A stretch of DNA of 59,315 nucleotides from SLRI01 sp964576715 (lineage in GTDB: Bacteria > Pseudomonadota > Alphaproteobacteria > Geminicoccales > Geminicoccaceae), in NCBI GenBank assembly GCA_964576715.1, contig CAZNWE010000018.1, forward strand, positions 1 through 59,315, given 5' to 3'. Below, piece by piece: positions 42,458 to 53,801 of this stretch (its first letter is position 1; the number at the start of each line of letters is the position of its first letter). The translations under genes were made by a program, and so were the position numbers. A model generated the notes under the pieces. It saw nothing but the letters and a program-made list of their open reading frames with translations. It was not told where the DNA came from and searched no databases.

Positions 42458-43690
42458 TTGCCAACATGTCAGGCAGCGGGGTGTGCGCTGGCACTCTGCT
42501 TCACGCTGACAATGCCGATGGCGTCGGCAGCGGGCGGTGCGGGCGCCGGTCGGGCGATCGTCCCGGCGAATGCGCTAGCGCCCAGTCAATTCGTGGTCGA
42601 GCGGCCGGGCTTCGCCATGATCGACCCGGCGGTGCGGCGTGCCGTGCTCTACCAACTACCGGCGGACCAGCGCGCCGCGCTCTGCGGCGCGGTCCGGCAG
42701 AACTGGCCGACTCACGGCGTGCAGCGCAACATCAGCGGCGACGCGCAGGTGGCGCAGACCCTGGCACGGACGATGATGGAGGCGGCCGCCCGCTATCTTG
42801 CCGAGGCGGATGGCGGGGCGCGGGACGCCATCGTCGACAATCTCGGCCGCCTCGCCGAGGCCGGCGCCTTCAGCCAGCTGATCGAGCCGGTGACGGTCAA
42901 CCACTTCTACAATCTCGACCGCACACTGCTGCCGACGATCACCGCCTTCGCCCTGCTCGAGGGCGATCCGGAACTGCCGCCGGCTGCCATCGAGCCGATC
43001 AAGAGCTGGCTCGATCGCCTGGTGCGCTGGCGCGGGCCGGAGCGCCTGGTCGACCCGACCCGGCCGTCGAGCCGCAACAATCACCGCTATCTGCGCGACA
43101 GCGTCACCATGGCCTGGGGGGCGCTGGTCGGCGACAACGCGCTGTTCTTCGCCGGCATCGACCGGTTCCGCATCGCGCTCGAGCAGATGCGCGCCGACGG
43201 CAGCCTGCCGCTCGAGACGGCGCGCGGCGACCAGGCCTTGTTCTACCAGCGCCACGCCATCTCCTCGCTGGTCGCCATCGCCGAGATCGCGGCCGTGCAG
43301 GGCTACGACCTCTACGCCCTCGAGAACGACGCCGGCCACGGGCTGCACCGCATGATCCGCTTTCTGGTCGAGGCGATCGACGACCCGACGCTGCTGGCAC
43401 CCTATACCGCGGCCGAGCAGTACCTGGGCTTTCTCGACCGGCGCGGCCACGACCGCCACTACATGGCCTGGTTCGAGGCCTATCGCGCCCGCTTTCCCGA
43501 GAGCCCGCTGACCCGGCGGCTGGAGGCGCAGATCCGCGCCAACGGCAGCTTCGAGGAGCCGCTGCTCGACGAGTATGCCGGCGGGCCGATGACCTGCTTC
43601 TTCGCCATTCCGGAAGGCGTCGATCCCATCAATGTCGATGTGGTGCCGGCGCACTTGCCGACCGAGCCGGATCAGCCGAGCAGCGGTTGA
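42458..43690 (+). CDS. Alginate lyase family protein (PL5-like), secreted
   Basis: 410 residues from a TTG at 42458 with GGAG 7 bases upstream. The N-terminus is a signal peptide (LALCFTLTMPMASA, cut near residue 24). The PF05426 domain shows VNHFYNLDRTLLPTITAF, the catalytic NNHRYLRDSV (usual form NNHxYW) and ALFYQRHAISSLVAIAEIAA, in which the usual Tyr-His is Tyr-Gln. It would cleave alginate or a related uronate glycan in the periplasm or outside. The changed residues leave the exact substrate open. Confidence 0.75.
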   Translation: MPTCQAAGCALALCFTLTMPMASAAGGAGAGRAIVPANALAPSQFVVERPGFAMIDPAVRRAVLYQLPADQRAALCGAVRQNWPTHGVQRNISGDAQVAQTLARTMMEAAARYLAEADGGARDAIVDNLGRLAEAGAFSQLIEPVTVNHFYNLDRTLLPTITAFALLEGDPELPPAAIEPIKSWLDRLVRWRGPERLVDPTRPSSRNNHRYLRDSVTMAWGALVGDNALFFAGIDRFRIALEQMRADGSLPLETARGDQALFYQRHAISSLVAIAEIAAVQGYDLYALENDAGHGLHRMIRFLVEAIDDPTLLAPYTAAEQYLGFLDRRGHDRHYMAWFEAYRARFPESPLTRRLEAQIRANGSFEEPLLDEYAGGPMTCFFAIPEGVDPINVDVVPAHLPTEPDQPSSG

Positions 43691-43819
43691 ACCTTGCCGC
43701 CTGTCGACGACCAAAGCGCCGCCTGTTGGTCGCGAGCCGAAGCGGCCGCGCTTTGCCGTTGTTCGGGGCAGCCCGGCGGTTTAACGATGTTCGCCAGGGC
43801 AACGATACGGGAACCGGCC

Positions 43820-44173
43820 ATGGGCAGGCTGACCACGCATGTGCTCGATACGGTCCGGGGCCGACCGGGCAACGCCATGCGCCTCGCTCTTTATCGTCTC
43901 GACGGCGCCGAGCGGGCGTTGATCAAGGAGGCCGTCACCAACGACGACGGGCGGGTGGGTGAGCCGCTGCTCGATGGCGGGGCGATGGCGCGCGGCACCT
44001 ACGAGCTGGTCTTCCAGGTCGGCCACTATTTCAAGATGCAGGGCAACGACCTGCCCAACCCCTTGTTCCTCGACGAGGTGCCGATCCGCTTCGGCATCGC
44101 CGACCCGAATGCCCACTACCACGTCCCGCTCCTGGTCTCACCGTTCGCCTATTCGACCTACCGGGGCAGCTGA
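43820..44173 (+). CDS. 5-Hydroxyisourate hydrolase (transthyretin-like)
   Basis: 117 residues from the ATG at 43820; an upstream ATG (43787) adds no conserved residues. The diagnostic N-terminal LTTHVLDTVRGRPG and the terminal signature YSTYRGS are present, as is YHVPLLVSPFAYSTYR near the end. The enzyme hydrolyses 5-hydroxyisourate, the first product of urate oxidation, to OHCU. Its stop overlaps xdhA by TGATG. No uricase or OHCU decarboxylase is in the window. It is the first gene of the purine operon. Confidence 0.92.
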   Translation: MGRLTTHVLDTVRGRPGNAMRLALYRLDGAERALIKEAVTNDDGRVGEPLLDGGAMARGTYELVFQVGHYFKMQGNDLPNPLFLDEVPIRFGIADPNAHYHVPLLVSPFAYSTYRGS

Positions 44174-45634
44174 TGCGCCGGGTCGTGCGGTTTCTGTTGG
44201 GCCACGAGCCGGTCGAGCTCGCGACCATCGATCCGACGCTGACCGTGCTCGAGTGGCTGCGCCGCGAGGCGCATCGGCGCGGCACCAAGGAGGGCTGTGC
44301 CGAGGGCGATTGCGGGGCCTGCAGCGTCATCGTCGCCGAGCCCCGTGACGGGCGCCTCTGCTACCGTGCCGTCAACGCCTGCATCCAGTTCGTGGCCACG
44401 CTCGACGGTTGTCAGTTGCTCACGGTCGAGGATCTGAAGGGCCCGGACGGCAGGCTGCACCCGGTGCAGCAGGCGATGGTCGAGAACCACGGCTCGCAAT
44501 GCGGCTTCTGCACCCCGGGCTTCGTCATGACCTTGGCCGCCCTCCACCACGAGGCGCCCGCCCCCCTCACCCGCCAGCGCATCGACGATGCCCTGGCCGG
44601 CAATCTCTGCCGCTGCACCGGCTACGGGCCGATCATCGCAGCCGCCCGGACGATGCACACGGCGCCGGGGGCCACCGCCCATCTAACCGGGCGCGAGGCG
44701 GAGGTCCTGGCCCGGCTCGACGCCTGGCGCGACGGTGCGACCTACGCCGTCGGCGACGGCGAGCGCATGTTCTACAGCCCGGGCTCGCTCGACGACCTGC
44801 TGCGGCTGGCGCGCCAATATCCGGACGCTACCATCCTCGCGGGCTCCACCGACGTGGGCCTTTGGGTCACCAAGCAGCACCGGGTGCTCGACCCGGTGCT
44901 CTGGCTCGGCCGGGTGCCGGAACTCGCCCGGATCGACGAGACCGACGACGCGATCCGCATCGGCGCCGGCGTCACCTACGCCCGAGCCTTCGCGCGGATC
45001 GCCGCCCTCTGGCCGGCCGCGGGCGAGCTGAACCGCAGGCTGGGCGCCGAGCAGATCCGCCACGCCGGCACCATCGGCGGCAACATCGCCAACGGCTCGC
45101 CGATCGGCGACAGCCCGCCCTGGCTGATCGCCGCCGGGGCCACCCTGCACCTCGCCCACGCCGACGCGCGGCGCTCGCTGCCGCTCGAGGACTTCTTCAT
45201 CGCCTACGGCCGACAAGACCGCCGACCGGGCGAGATCGTCGAGGCGGTGACGATCCCCAAGCCCGCCGCCGACACGACGCTCTGCTGCTACAAGATCAGC
45301 AAACGCTTCGATCAGGACATCTCGGCCGTCTGCGCCGGCATCCAACTCCGCCGCCAGGGCAACCGGATCAGCGAGGCCCGCATCGCCTATGGCGGCATGG
45401 CGGCGACGCCCAAACGGGCGGCACATGCCGAAGCCGCACTCACCGCTGCCCCCTTCACCGAGGCCAGCTTCCGTCGCGCCATGGCGGCCCTGGCCGACGA
45501 CTACCAGCCGATCAGCGACATGCGGGCGTCGGCGTCCTACCGCCTGAAGGTGGCGCAGAATTTGCTCCTCAAGGCCTATGTCGAGAGCAGCACCGCCAAC
45601 CCTCTGCAGCTCGCCGGGAGGCGGGAGCCCGTCG

Positions 45635-45642
<8 letters not shown>
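44173..45642 (+). CDS. xdhA: Xanthine dehydrogenase small subunit (Fe-S/FAD)
   Basis: 489 residues. The N-terminal plant-type [2Fe-2S] domain has CAEGDCGACSVIV (about 42-54) and a further cysteine in AVNACIQF. The second [2Fe-2S] domain has CGFCTPGF and CRCTGYGP (about 112-155). The FAD-binding domain (about 190-365) carries ILAGSTDVGL and GGNIANGSPIGDSPP, followed by the CO-dehydrogenase flavoprotein C-terminal domain. It moves electrons from the molybdenum centre of XdhB to NAD. It overlaps xdhB by 8 bases. Confidence 0.95.
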
Positions 45643-47952
<2,310 letters not shown>

Positions 47953-47956
<4 letters not shown>

Positions 47957-48747
47957 GGGTTTATGGCATCGACTTTACGAGTTCGCCCAGACGCTCGAAG
48001 CCCATTACCTGCGCGGCTTGTCGACTGAACGGCGAACAGCTGCGGCTCGAGGAGATGCGGTCACTCACCGATTTCAAGGGGTTCGAGCGACAGCTCGACG
48101 AGCCGGGACCTTGGATCGCCGGCATCGATTTCCCGTTCGGGCAGTCACGCCGCTTTATTGAGAACATCGGTTGGCCGACGCAGTGGCAGGACTACGTTGC
48201 GCATGTCGCGACGATGGATCGTCGAGCCTTTCGCGAGCAGCTCGACGATTACCGAACACCCCGCCCGGCGGGCGATAAAGAGCACCGCCGGAAGGTCGAT
48301 GTGCTGGCTGGCTCGATCAGCCCGCAGAAGCTCTACGGTGTGCCGGTCGGACTTATGTTCTTCGAAGGCGCTCCGCGTTTGCTGGCCTCCAGCGCGCACA
48401 TCACTCTCGTTCGCCCCATGAACGATGATCGAATCATCGTCGAGGCTTATCCAGGCGTTCTCGCCCGCCAATTGATCGACAGGCGGAGCTATAAACACGA
48501 TACACGGCGCAGGCAGACCGCCGACCAGCTTGCGGCGCGACAGGCGATCCTCGCAGCACTAGACATGGTCGATGCGCCGCCCGAGATCGCGCTCGATCCG
48601 ACCGGCGATCAGCTCGATGCGGTGCTCTGTGCCGTTCAGGCCGCGTGGGCTTGGTCCATGAAAGATGAGAATTTCGGCATTCCGAAGAATGCCGACCGGC
48701 TCGAAGGCTGGATCGTCGACAAGAGCCTCTACGAGGCGACCCTGTGA
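47953..48747 (+). CDS. DUF429-family protein inserted in the xdh operon
   Basis: 264 residues from a GTG at 47953. The start RVYGIDFTSSPRRSKPITC is typical of DUF429, with a first acidic residue (GIDFTS), a second in GIDFPFGQ and a third in LDPTGDQLDAVLCAVQAAWA, an arrangement resembling RNase H-like folds. The function of the family is unknown. Its base composition is lower than its neighbours: 32 of 60 bases in 48421-48480 are G or C. It overlaps xdhB and xdhC by GTGA on each side, yet it is not a usual part of xdh operons, which suggests insertion followed by adjustment of both junctions. Confidence 0.75.
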
Positions 48748-49553
48748 GCGAAGCCATCGAATCCGCCATCGCCTGCATCGACAGCAATGAGCCCGCGATC
48801 CTCGTCGAGGTGACGGACGTCCTGGGCTCGGCCCCGCGCGAGGCCGGTGCTGCGATGCTGGTGACCGACACCACCATCGCCGGCACCATCGGCGGTGGCG
48901 AGCTCGAGTGGCGGGCGATGCAGCGGGCGCGTGAGGCGCTGACCGGTGAGGCCGTGGCGGAGCGCCTGCAGCTGCCGCTCGGCCCCGCCCTTCAGCAATG
49001 CTGCGGCGGGCACGTGACCCTCAGGCTCACGCGTCTCGGCCCGGCCCTGCGCGATGGCCTTGCCCGGCGGCTCACGGCGTACCGGGAAAGCCTGCCACGC
49101 CTCGTCCTCTTCGGTGCCGGCCATGTCGGCCAGGCGCTGGTCAGGGCACTTCGACCCCTGCCCTGCCGCCTCCGCTGGCTCGACAGCCGCCCCGGCCTCG
49201 AACCGGCCGAACACGCCCCCGACCCCGCCGCCATCCGCACCGAGCCAACCGACCTCGTTCTCGTCATGACCCACAGCCACGCCCTCGATCTCGCCATCGT
49301 CGAGGCTCGCCTGAAGGCCATGGACTTCGCCTGGCTCGGCCTGATCGGCTCGGCCACCAAGCGCCGCCGCTTCGAGCGCCAGCTCACCGCATCGGGCATC
49401 CCGGCCGACCGCCTCGCCCGCCTCGTCTGCCCGATCGGCCTCGCCTCCATCAAGGGCAAGGAGCCGGCGGTCATCGCCGCCTCGGTCACGGCCCAATTGC
49501 TCACCGTGATGGAAGCCATGGCGACCAACGACAAGCTCCGGAGCGTCGCCTGA
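48744..49553 (+). CDS. xdhC: Xanthine dehydrogenase accessory protein XdhC
   Basis: 269 residues from a GTG at 48744 overlapping the DUF429 stop. The N-terminal XdhC_CoxI domain has VTDVLGSAPREAGAAMLV and TIGGGELEWRAM. A GHVTLRL segment and the C-terminal Rossmann domain (from about residue 118, LVLFGAGHVGQALVRAL) follow, with LVMTHSHALDLAI and GLIGSATKRRRF. XdhC inserts the sulfurated molybdenum cofactor into XdhB. It overlaps the ABC ATPase start by one base (TGATG). Confidence 0.92.
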   Translation: MSEAIESAIACIDSNEPAILVEVTDVLGSAPREAGAAMLVTDTTIAGTIGGGELEWRAMQRAREALTGEAVAERLQLPLGPALQQCCGGHVTLRLTRLGPALRDGLARRLTAYRESLPRLVLFGAGHVGQALVRALRPLPCRLRWLDSRPGLEPAEHAPDPAAIRTEPTDLVLVMTHSHALDLAIVEARLKAMDFAWLGLIGSATKRRRFERQLTASGIPADRLARLVCPIGLASIKGKEPAVIAASVTAQLLTVMEAMATNDKLRSVA

Positions 49554-51106
49554 TGGCCATCCCACGGCTCGAGATGAGGGGTATCCGCAAGGCCTATCCG
49601 GGCGTGCTCGCCAATGACGACGTCGACCTCGTCGTGCAGGAAGGCGAGATCCATGCGCTCTTGGGCGAGAACGGTGCGGGCAAGTCGACGCTGGTCAAGA
49701 TCATCTACGGGGTGCTCGCCCCCGATGCCGGCGAGATCCGCTGGGAAGGCCGGCCGGTCACCATCGCCTCGCCGCACGCCGCAAGACAGCTCGGCATCGG
49801 CATGGTTTTCCAGCATTTCTCGCTGTTCGAGGCGCTCTCGGTGCTCGAGAACGTGGCCTTGGGCTTCGATGCCGCGAAGGACCGAAAGGCGCTGGCCAAG
49901 CGGATCGTCGAGGTGTCGGAGGCCTACGGCCTGCCCTTGGACCCCAAGCGCGAGGTGCACGAGCTCTCGGTCGGCGAGCGCCAGCGCATCGAGATCGTCC
50001 GCTGCCTGCTGCAGAGCCCGCGCCTCTTGATCATGGACGAGCCCACCTCGGTGCTGACGCCGCAGGAGGTCGACCGGCTGTTCATGACACTGCGCCAGCT
50101 GGCAGCCGAAGGGCTCTCGATCCTCTACATCAGCCACAAGCTGCACGAGATCGAGGCCTTGTGCGATGCCGCAACCATCATGCGCGGCGGCAAGGTGGTG
50201 GCGCATTGCGATCCCAAGGCCGAGACGGCGCGCTCGATGGCGACGTTGATGGTCGGCGCCAACTTCGCTCCGGCCGAGAAGCCGGCCAAGCGCTTGAAGC
50301 GGGCGCCGCGCCTTCAGGTCAATGCCCTCGACCTGAAGGCGGCGGACGCCTTCGGCACCACCTTGCAGGCGGTGAGCCTCGAGGTCCGGGCGGGCGAGGT
50401 CTTCGGCATCGCCGGGGTCGCCGGCAACGGCCAGAGCGAGCTCTTGGCCGCCCTCTCCGGCGAACGCCGGGTGGCAGCCGAGGCGATCGTCATCGACGGC
50501 AATCGGGTCGGCGAGCTCGGGCCACGCGCCAGGCGCGGCCTCGGCCTCGCCTACATCCCCGAGGAGCGCAACGGCCATGCGGCGATCCCCGACCTGACGC
50601 TGGCCGAGAACGCGCTGCTCTCCGCCTTCGACCGGCGGGCCCTCCTCACCAACGGCATCATCCGCCATGCCCGGGCGACGGCCTTCGCGGCCGAGGTGAT
50701 CGAGCGTTTCGCGGTCAAGGCCACCGGCCCCGACTCCAGGGCCTCGGCCCTCTCCGGCGGCAATCTGCAGAAATTCGTGGTCGGCCGCGAGATCCTCCAG
50801 GCGCCAGGCGTGCTGATCGCGGCCCAGCCGACCTGGGGGGTCGATGCCGGGGCGGCCGCCGCCATCCACCAGGCTTTGCTCGACCTCGCCGGCCACGGCG
50901 TGGCGGTCCTGGTGGTGAGCCAGGACCTCGACGAACTCCTGGCGCTCACCGACCGCCTCGCCGTGATCAACGGCGGCCGGCTTTCCCGGCCGCTGGTGAC
51001 CGCCGAGGCGACGCTGGAAGAGATCGGCCTCTTGATGGGCGGGCTCCACGATCTGCCGGGCGCGGTCCCGGCCATCGAGCCGGGCGCGGTGGCCGCCCAT
51101 GCTTAG
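49553..51106 (+). CDS. ABC transporter ATP-binding protein (purine/nucleoside type)
   Basis: 517 residues with two ABC domains. The first has Walker A GENGAGKST (about 38-46), signature LSVGERQRIEI and Walker B LLIMDEPTSVLTPQE. The second has a degenerate Walker A (GVAGNGQSEL), signature LSGGNLQKFVVGREI and LIAAQPTWGVDAG, as in RbsA-like and BMP-type (NupA/YufO) ATPases. It powers the two permeases that follow. Position after xdhC implies import of purines or nucleosides for the upstream enzymes. It overlaps the first permease by 8 bases. Confidence 0.9.
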   Translation: MAIPRLEMRGIRKAYPGVLANDDVDLVVQEGEIHALLGENGAGKSTLVKIIYGVLAPDAGEIRWEGRPVTIASPHAARQLGIGMVFQHFSLFEALSVLENVALGFDAAKDRKALAKRIVEVSEAYGLPLDPKREVHELSVGERQRIEIVRCLLQSPRLLIMDEPTSVLTPQEVDRLFMTLRQLAAEGLSILYISHKLHEIEALCDAATIMRGGKVVAHCDPKAETARSMATLMVGANFAPAEKPAKRLKRAPRLQVNALDLKAADAFGTTLQAVSLEVRAGEVFGIAGVAGNGQSELLAALSGERRVAAEAIVIDGNRVGELGPRARRGLGLAYIPEERNGHAAIPDLTLAENALLSAFDRRALLTNGIIRHARATAFAAEVIERFAVKATGPDSRASALSGGNLQKFVVGREILQAPGVLIAAQPTWGVDAGAAAAIHQALLDLAGHGVAVLVVSQDLDELLALTDRLAVINGGRLSRPLVTAEATLEEIGLLMGGLHDLPGAVPAIEPGAVAAHA

Positions 51107-52172
51107 GCTCGAGCCCCGGGCCGAGATCAGTCCGACGATGCGCTGGCTCACCCCGCCCTTGGCGGTGTTGCTGACCGTTCTGGCCGGGGCGGTCCTGTTC
51201 GCCGCGATGGGCTACGACCCGATCCGTTCGCTCCGCGCCTTCTTCATCGCCCCGGTCAGCAGCGCCTATGGCCTCGCCGAACTCGGGGTGAAGGCCACCC
51301 CCCTCATCCTCATCGCCATCGGCCTAGCCGTGGGCTTTCGGGCCGGCGTCTGGAACATCGGGGCGGAGGGCCAGCTCACGCTGGGGGCGCTGGCCGGCGG
51401 CGCCGTCGGGCTCTTCTTCTGGGGCCAGGAGGGCTGGTTCATTCTCCCCCTGATGATGGTGGCCGGCGGCCTCGGCGGCATGGCCTGGGCCGCCATCCCG
51501 GCCTTCCTCAAGGCGAGGTTCGACGTCAACGAGATCCTGGTGAGCCTGATGCTCACCTATGTCGGGCTCCTGCTGCTCAGCGCCTTGATCTACGGCCCGT
51601 TGAAGAGCCCCGAGGGCTTCGGCTTTCCCGAGAGCCGGATGTTCTCGCCCGCGGCCCAGCTGCCGACCATCCTCGCCGGCACACGCCTGCATCTCGGAGC
51701 CGTGATCACCGGTGCCGTCGTGCTCGTCGTCTGGTTCCTCATGGCCCGCACGCTCTTCGGCTTTCAGGTCACCGTCATCGGCCAAGCCCCGGCCGCCGCC
51801 CGCTTCGCCGGCTTCTCGCGGACCCGGATGATCTGGACCAGCCTGCTCATGGGCGGTGGCCTCGCCGGCCTTGCCGGGCTGTTCGAGGTGGCCGGGCCGA
51901 TCGGCCAGATCGTGCCGGTGATCTCGCCGGGCTACGGCTTCACCGCGATCATCGTGGCCTTCCTCGGCCGCCTCCACCCCATCGGCTGCGCGCTCGCCGG
52001 GCTATTGGTGGCGCTCTCCTATCTGGGCGGGGAGAACGCGCAGATCACCGTCGGCATGCCGCAGGCCGTCACCGGCGTCTTTCAGGGCATGCTGCTGTTC
52101 TTCCTCCTGGCGTCCGACGTGCTGGTCCGCTACCGCCTGCGCCTCGGCAAGCCGACCCCGGCAGAGGCCTGA
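51099..52172 (+). CDS. ABC transporter permease (BMP/nucleoside type)
   Basis: 357 residues, about 8-9 transmembrane helices, of the BPD_transp_2/YufP type. Family marks include LGVKATPLILIAIGLAVGFR followed by GVWNIGAEGQLTLGALAGG, and FEVAGPIGQIVPVISPGYGF then TAIIVAFLGRLHPIG. It forms one half of the membrane channel. It is coupled by overlap to the ATPase and followed after 3 bases by the second permease. Confidence 0.9.
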   Translation: MLRLEPRAEISPTMRWLTPPLAVLLTVLAGAVLFAAMGYDPIRSLRAFFIAPVSSAYGLAELGVKATPLILIAIGLAVGFRAGVWNIGAEGQLTLGALAGGAVGLFFWGQEGWFILPLMMVAGGLGGMAWAAIPAFLKARFDVNEILVSLMLTYVGLLLLSALIYGPLKSPEGFGFPESRMFSPAAQLPTILAGTRLHLGAVITGAVVLVVWFLMARTLFGFQVTVIGQAPAAARFAGFSRTRMIWTSLLMGGGLAGLAGLFEVAGPIGQIVPVISPGYGFTAIIVAFLGRLHPIGCALAGLLVALSYLGGENAQITVGMPQAVTGVFQGMLLFFLLASDVLVRYRLRLGKPTPAEA

Positions 52173-52175
52173 GCC

Positions 52176-53099
52176 ATGGACGGCACCGTGGCATTGCTCG
52201 CCGCCGTCATCGTCGCCTCGACGCCGCTCCTCTTCGCCGCCATCGGCGAACTCGTCGCCGAACGCTCGGGTGTCCTCAATCTCGGCGTCGAGGGCATGAT
52301 GCTGGCGGGTGCGGTCACCGGCTTCGCGGTCACCCTCACCACCGGCAGCCACCTGATTGGCATCGGCTCGGCCGCCCTGGCCGGGGCGTCCATGGCCCTG
52401 GTCTTCGCCGTGCTCACGCTGACGCTCATGGCGAACCAGGTGGCGACGGGTCTGGCGCTGACCATCTTCGGCGTCGGGCTGTCGGCCCTCGTCGGCTCGG
52501 GCTTCGTCGGCACGCCCTTGCCGCGCCTGCCGCGCCTCGACATCCCGGGCCTCTCCGACCTCCCGGTCGTGGGCCCGCTGCTCTTTCGCCACGACATCCT
52601 GGTCTATGGCGCCGTGGTCCTGACGCTGGCCGTCGCCTGGTTCCTGGCCAGGACCCGCGGCGGCATGATCCTCCGGGCGGTCGGCGAGAACCACGAGGCG
52701 GCGCACGGGCTCGGCTACGACGTCATCCGCATCCGCTACCTGGCCGTCCTGTTCGGCGGCTTGTGCGCCGGGCTCGGCGGCGCCTTCCTCTCGATCGCCT
52801 ACACGCCGATGTGGATCGAGCAGATGACCGCGGGCCGCGGCTGGATCGCCCTGGCGCTGGTCGTCTTCGCCGCCTGGCGCCCGCTCCGCGTCCTGGTCGG
52901 CGCCTACCTCTTCGGCGGCGTCACCATCCTCCAGCTCCACGCCCAGGGCCTCGGCCTCTTCGCCGTGCCCTCGCAGGTGATGTCGATGCTCCCCTACATC
53001 GCCACCATCATCGTCCTCGTCGTCATCTCCATCGGCCCGTGGAAAGCACGGCTGCAGGCACCGGCCTGCCTCGGCAAGCCGTTCCTGCCGACGAGTTGA
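52176..53099 (+). CDS. ABC transporter permease (BMP/nucleoside type)
   Basis: 307 residues, about 8-9 helices, of the YufQ type. ASTPLLFAAIGELVAERSGV then NLGVEGMMLAGAVTGF is the typical N-terminal block and AVGENHEAAHGLGYDVIRIR the conserved cytoplasmic loop. It makes the second half of the channel. Two hairpins, one followed by a T-run, come after its stop, and the HTH gene on the other strand then separates it from the substrate-binding protein gene. Confidence 0.9.
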   Translation: MDGTVALLAAVIVASTPLLFAAIGELVAERSGVLNLGVEGMMLAGAVTGFAVTLTTGSHLIGIGSAALAGASMALVFAVLTLTLMANQVATGLALTIFGVGLSALVGSGFVGTPLPRLPRLDIPGLSDLPVVGPLLFRHDILVYGAVVLTLAVAWFLARTRGGMILRAVGENHEAAHGLGYDVIRIRYLAVLFGGLCAGLGGAFLSIAYTPMWIEQMTAGRGWIALALVVFAAWRPLRVLVGAYLFGGVTILQLHAQGLGLFAVPSQVMSMLPYIATIIVLVVISIGPWKARLQAPACLGKPFLPTS

Positions 53100-53112
53100 A
53101 GAAAGCAAGAAT

Positions 53113-53135
53113 GCGGGGAGGATGATCCTCCCCGC
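53113..53135. repeat. 23-bp palindrome 1
   Basis: GCGGGGAGGAT-g-ATCCTCCCCGC has perfect 11-base arms around one base, 14 bases after the permease stop. It may be the first terminator hairpin of the ABC operon or a palindromic element; no T-run follows on the plus strand. Confidence 0.6.
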
Positions 53136-53207
53136 GCCCCACCGATATTTTGGGACATCGCTCACCGCGAACAGCGCGGCTCACCGACCCCAAAAAAACC
53201 GAGGGCT

Positions 53208-53230
53208 GCTGGGAGGCACTGCCTCCCGGC
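53208..53230. terminator. Bidirectional Rho-independent terminator (23-bp hairpin 2)
   Basis: GCTGGGAGGCA-c-TGCCTCCCGGC pairs over 11 bases with one G-T. On the plus strand GTCTTTTCCTT follows; on the minus strand a run of seven T lies 9 bases beyond the stem (53192-53198). It sits between the permease gene and the stop of the minus-strand HTH gene (53240), so it can end both transcripts. Confidence 0.75.
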
Positions 53231-53239
53231 GTCTTTTCC

Positions 53240-53521
53240 TTACACCAACTGCAACTGCAGCCGGCGGCCGACCGCATTGGCGGCCCGCTGTAGCGTGCGC
53301 AGCGTCACCGAATCGTTCTCCGGGCCGAGCAAGCGATCCAGCGCCCGCCGGCTGGTGTTCATGCGCGCTGCCATCGCCGACTTGCTCAAACGCCCCTCTG
53401 CCATGGCCGCGCGGATCTGGTCCGCCAGGATCGCCTCGACCGCCTGAGTTTCGACATCCTCGCGGATGCCGAGCCCTTCGAGAAAGTCGGCAAATGCCTC
53501 GCCCTCATGTGCCGGCTTCAT
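53240..53521 (-). CDS. HTH (XRE/HigA-like) antitoxin or regulator
   Basis: 93 residues from the ATG at 53521, preceded by a perfect AAGGAGG. A helix-turn-helix spans about residues 46-75 (LSKSAMAARMNTSRRALDRL), followed by VTLRTLQRAANAVGRRLQLQL, the pattern of HigA-type antitoxins. Such proteins neutralise HigB-like RNases and repress their own promoter. No intact toxin gene adjoins it; a HigB-like C-terminal fragment does. It faces away from the ABC operon and separates the permeases from the binding protein. Confidence 0.8.
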   Translation of the reverse strand: MKPAHEGEAFADFLEGLGIREDVETQAVEAILADQIRAAMAEGRLSKSAMAARMNTSRRALDRLLGPENDSVTLRTLQRAANAVGRRLQLQLV

Positions 53522-53523
53522 GT

Positions 53524-53589
53524 CTATCCCTCCTTCATGCGTCGCGATGCGAGGTCGATCTCCCGTGGCGGCGTCGTCTGCGTCTTCCG
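53524..53589 (-). pseudogene. HigB-like toxin C-terminal fragment
   Basis: Directly upstream of the HTH gene, on the same strand and in another frame, a short reading frame ends KTQTTPPREIDLASRRMKEG and a TAG 2 bases before the HTH ATG. KTQ-T-P-x-REI-x-LA-x-RRM is the usual end of Gp49/HigB-family toxins. A different frame just before it reads LGYE, as in the LHGYEKKTQ of intact members, so a frameshift is likely. No earlier part is recognisable. Confidence 0.5.
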
Positions 53590-53663
53590 GCCATTCGTAC
53601 CCGAGCTTCTGGATATCGCACCCGATCGGCCGGCGGTCGACCTCATCAAAGGACGGAGGGGGC

Positions 53664-53686
53664 GTGGGGGAAATCATTTCCCCCAC
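53664..53686. repeat. 23-bp palindrome 3
   Basis: GTGGGGGAAAT-c-ATTTCCCCCAC has perfect 11-base arms around one base and imperfect pairing continues outward. It is 143 bases before the HTH gene start and 116 bases before the BMP gene. It may be an operator for either gene or a palindromic repeat element. The remaining 53687-53801 holds only short direct repeats (GCTTGCCAC twice, GCCGGCGCC twice). Confidence 0.6.
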
Positions 53687-53801
53687 ATCCTTCGTTGCTT
53701 GCCACACCGCTTGCCACTTTTGCTGCGCCGCCGCAATCTGTCACCGACACAGCCGGCGCCGATCACAGGAAACCGGCCGGCGCCAACCGTTTGGAGGAAA
53801 C

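Noticed and set aside
43713..43754. AAAGCGC ... GCGCTTT inverted repeat after the alginate lyase gene
   Set aside because: The arms are short and 28 bases apart and no T-run follows, so it is not a convincing terminator or operator.
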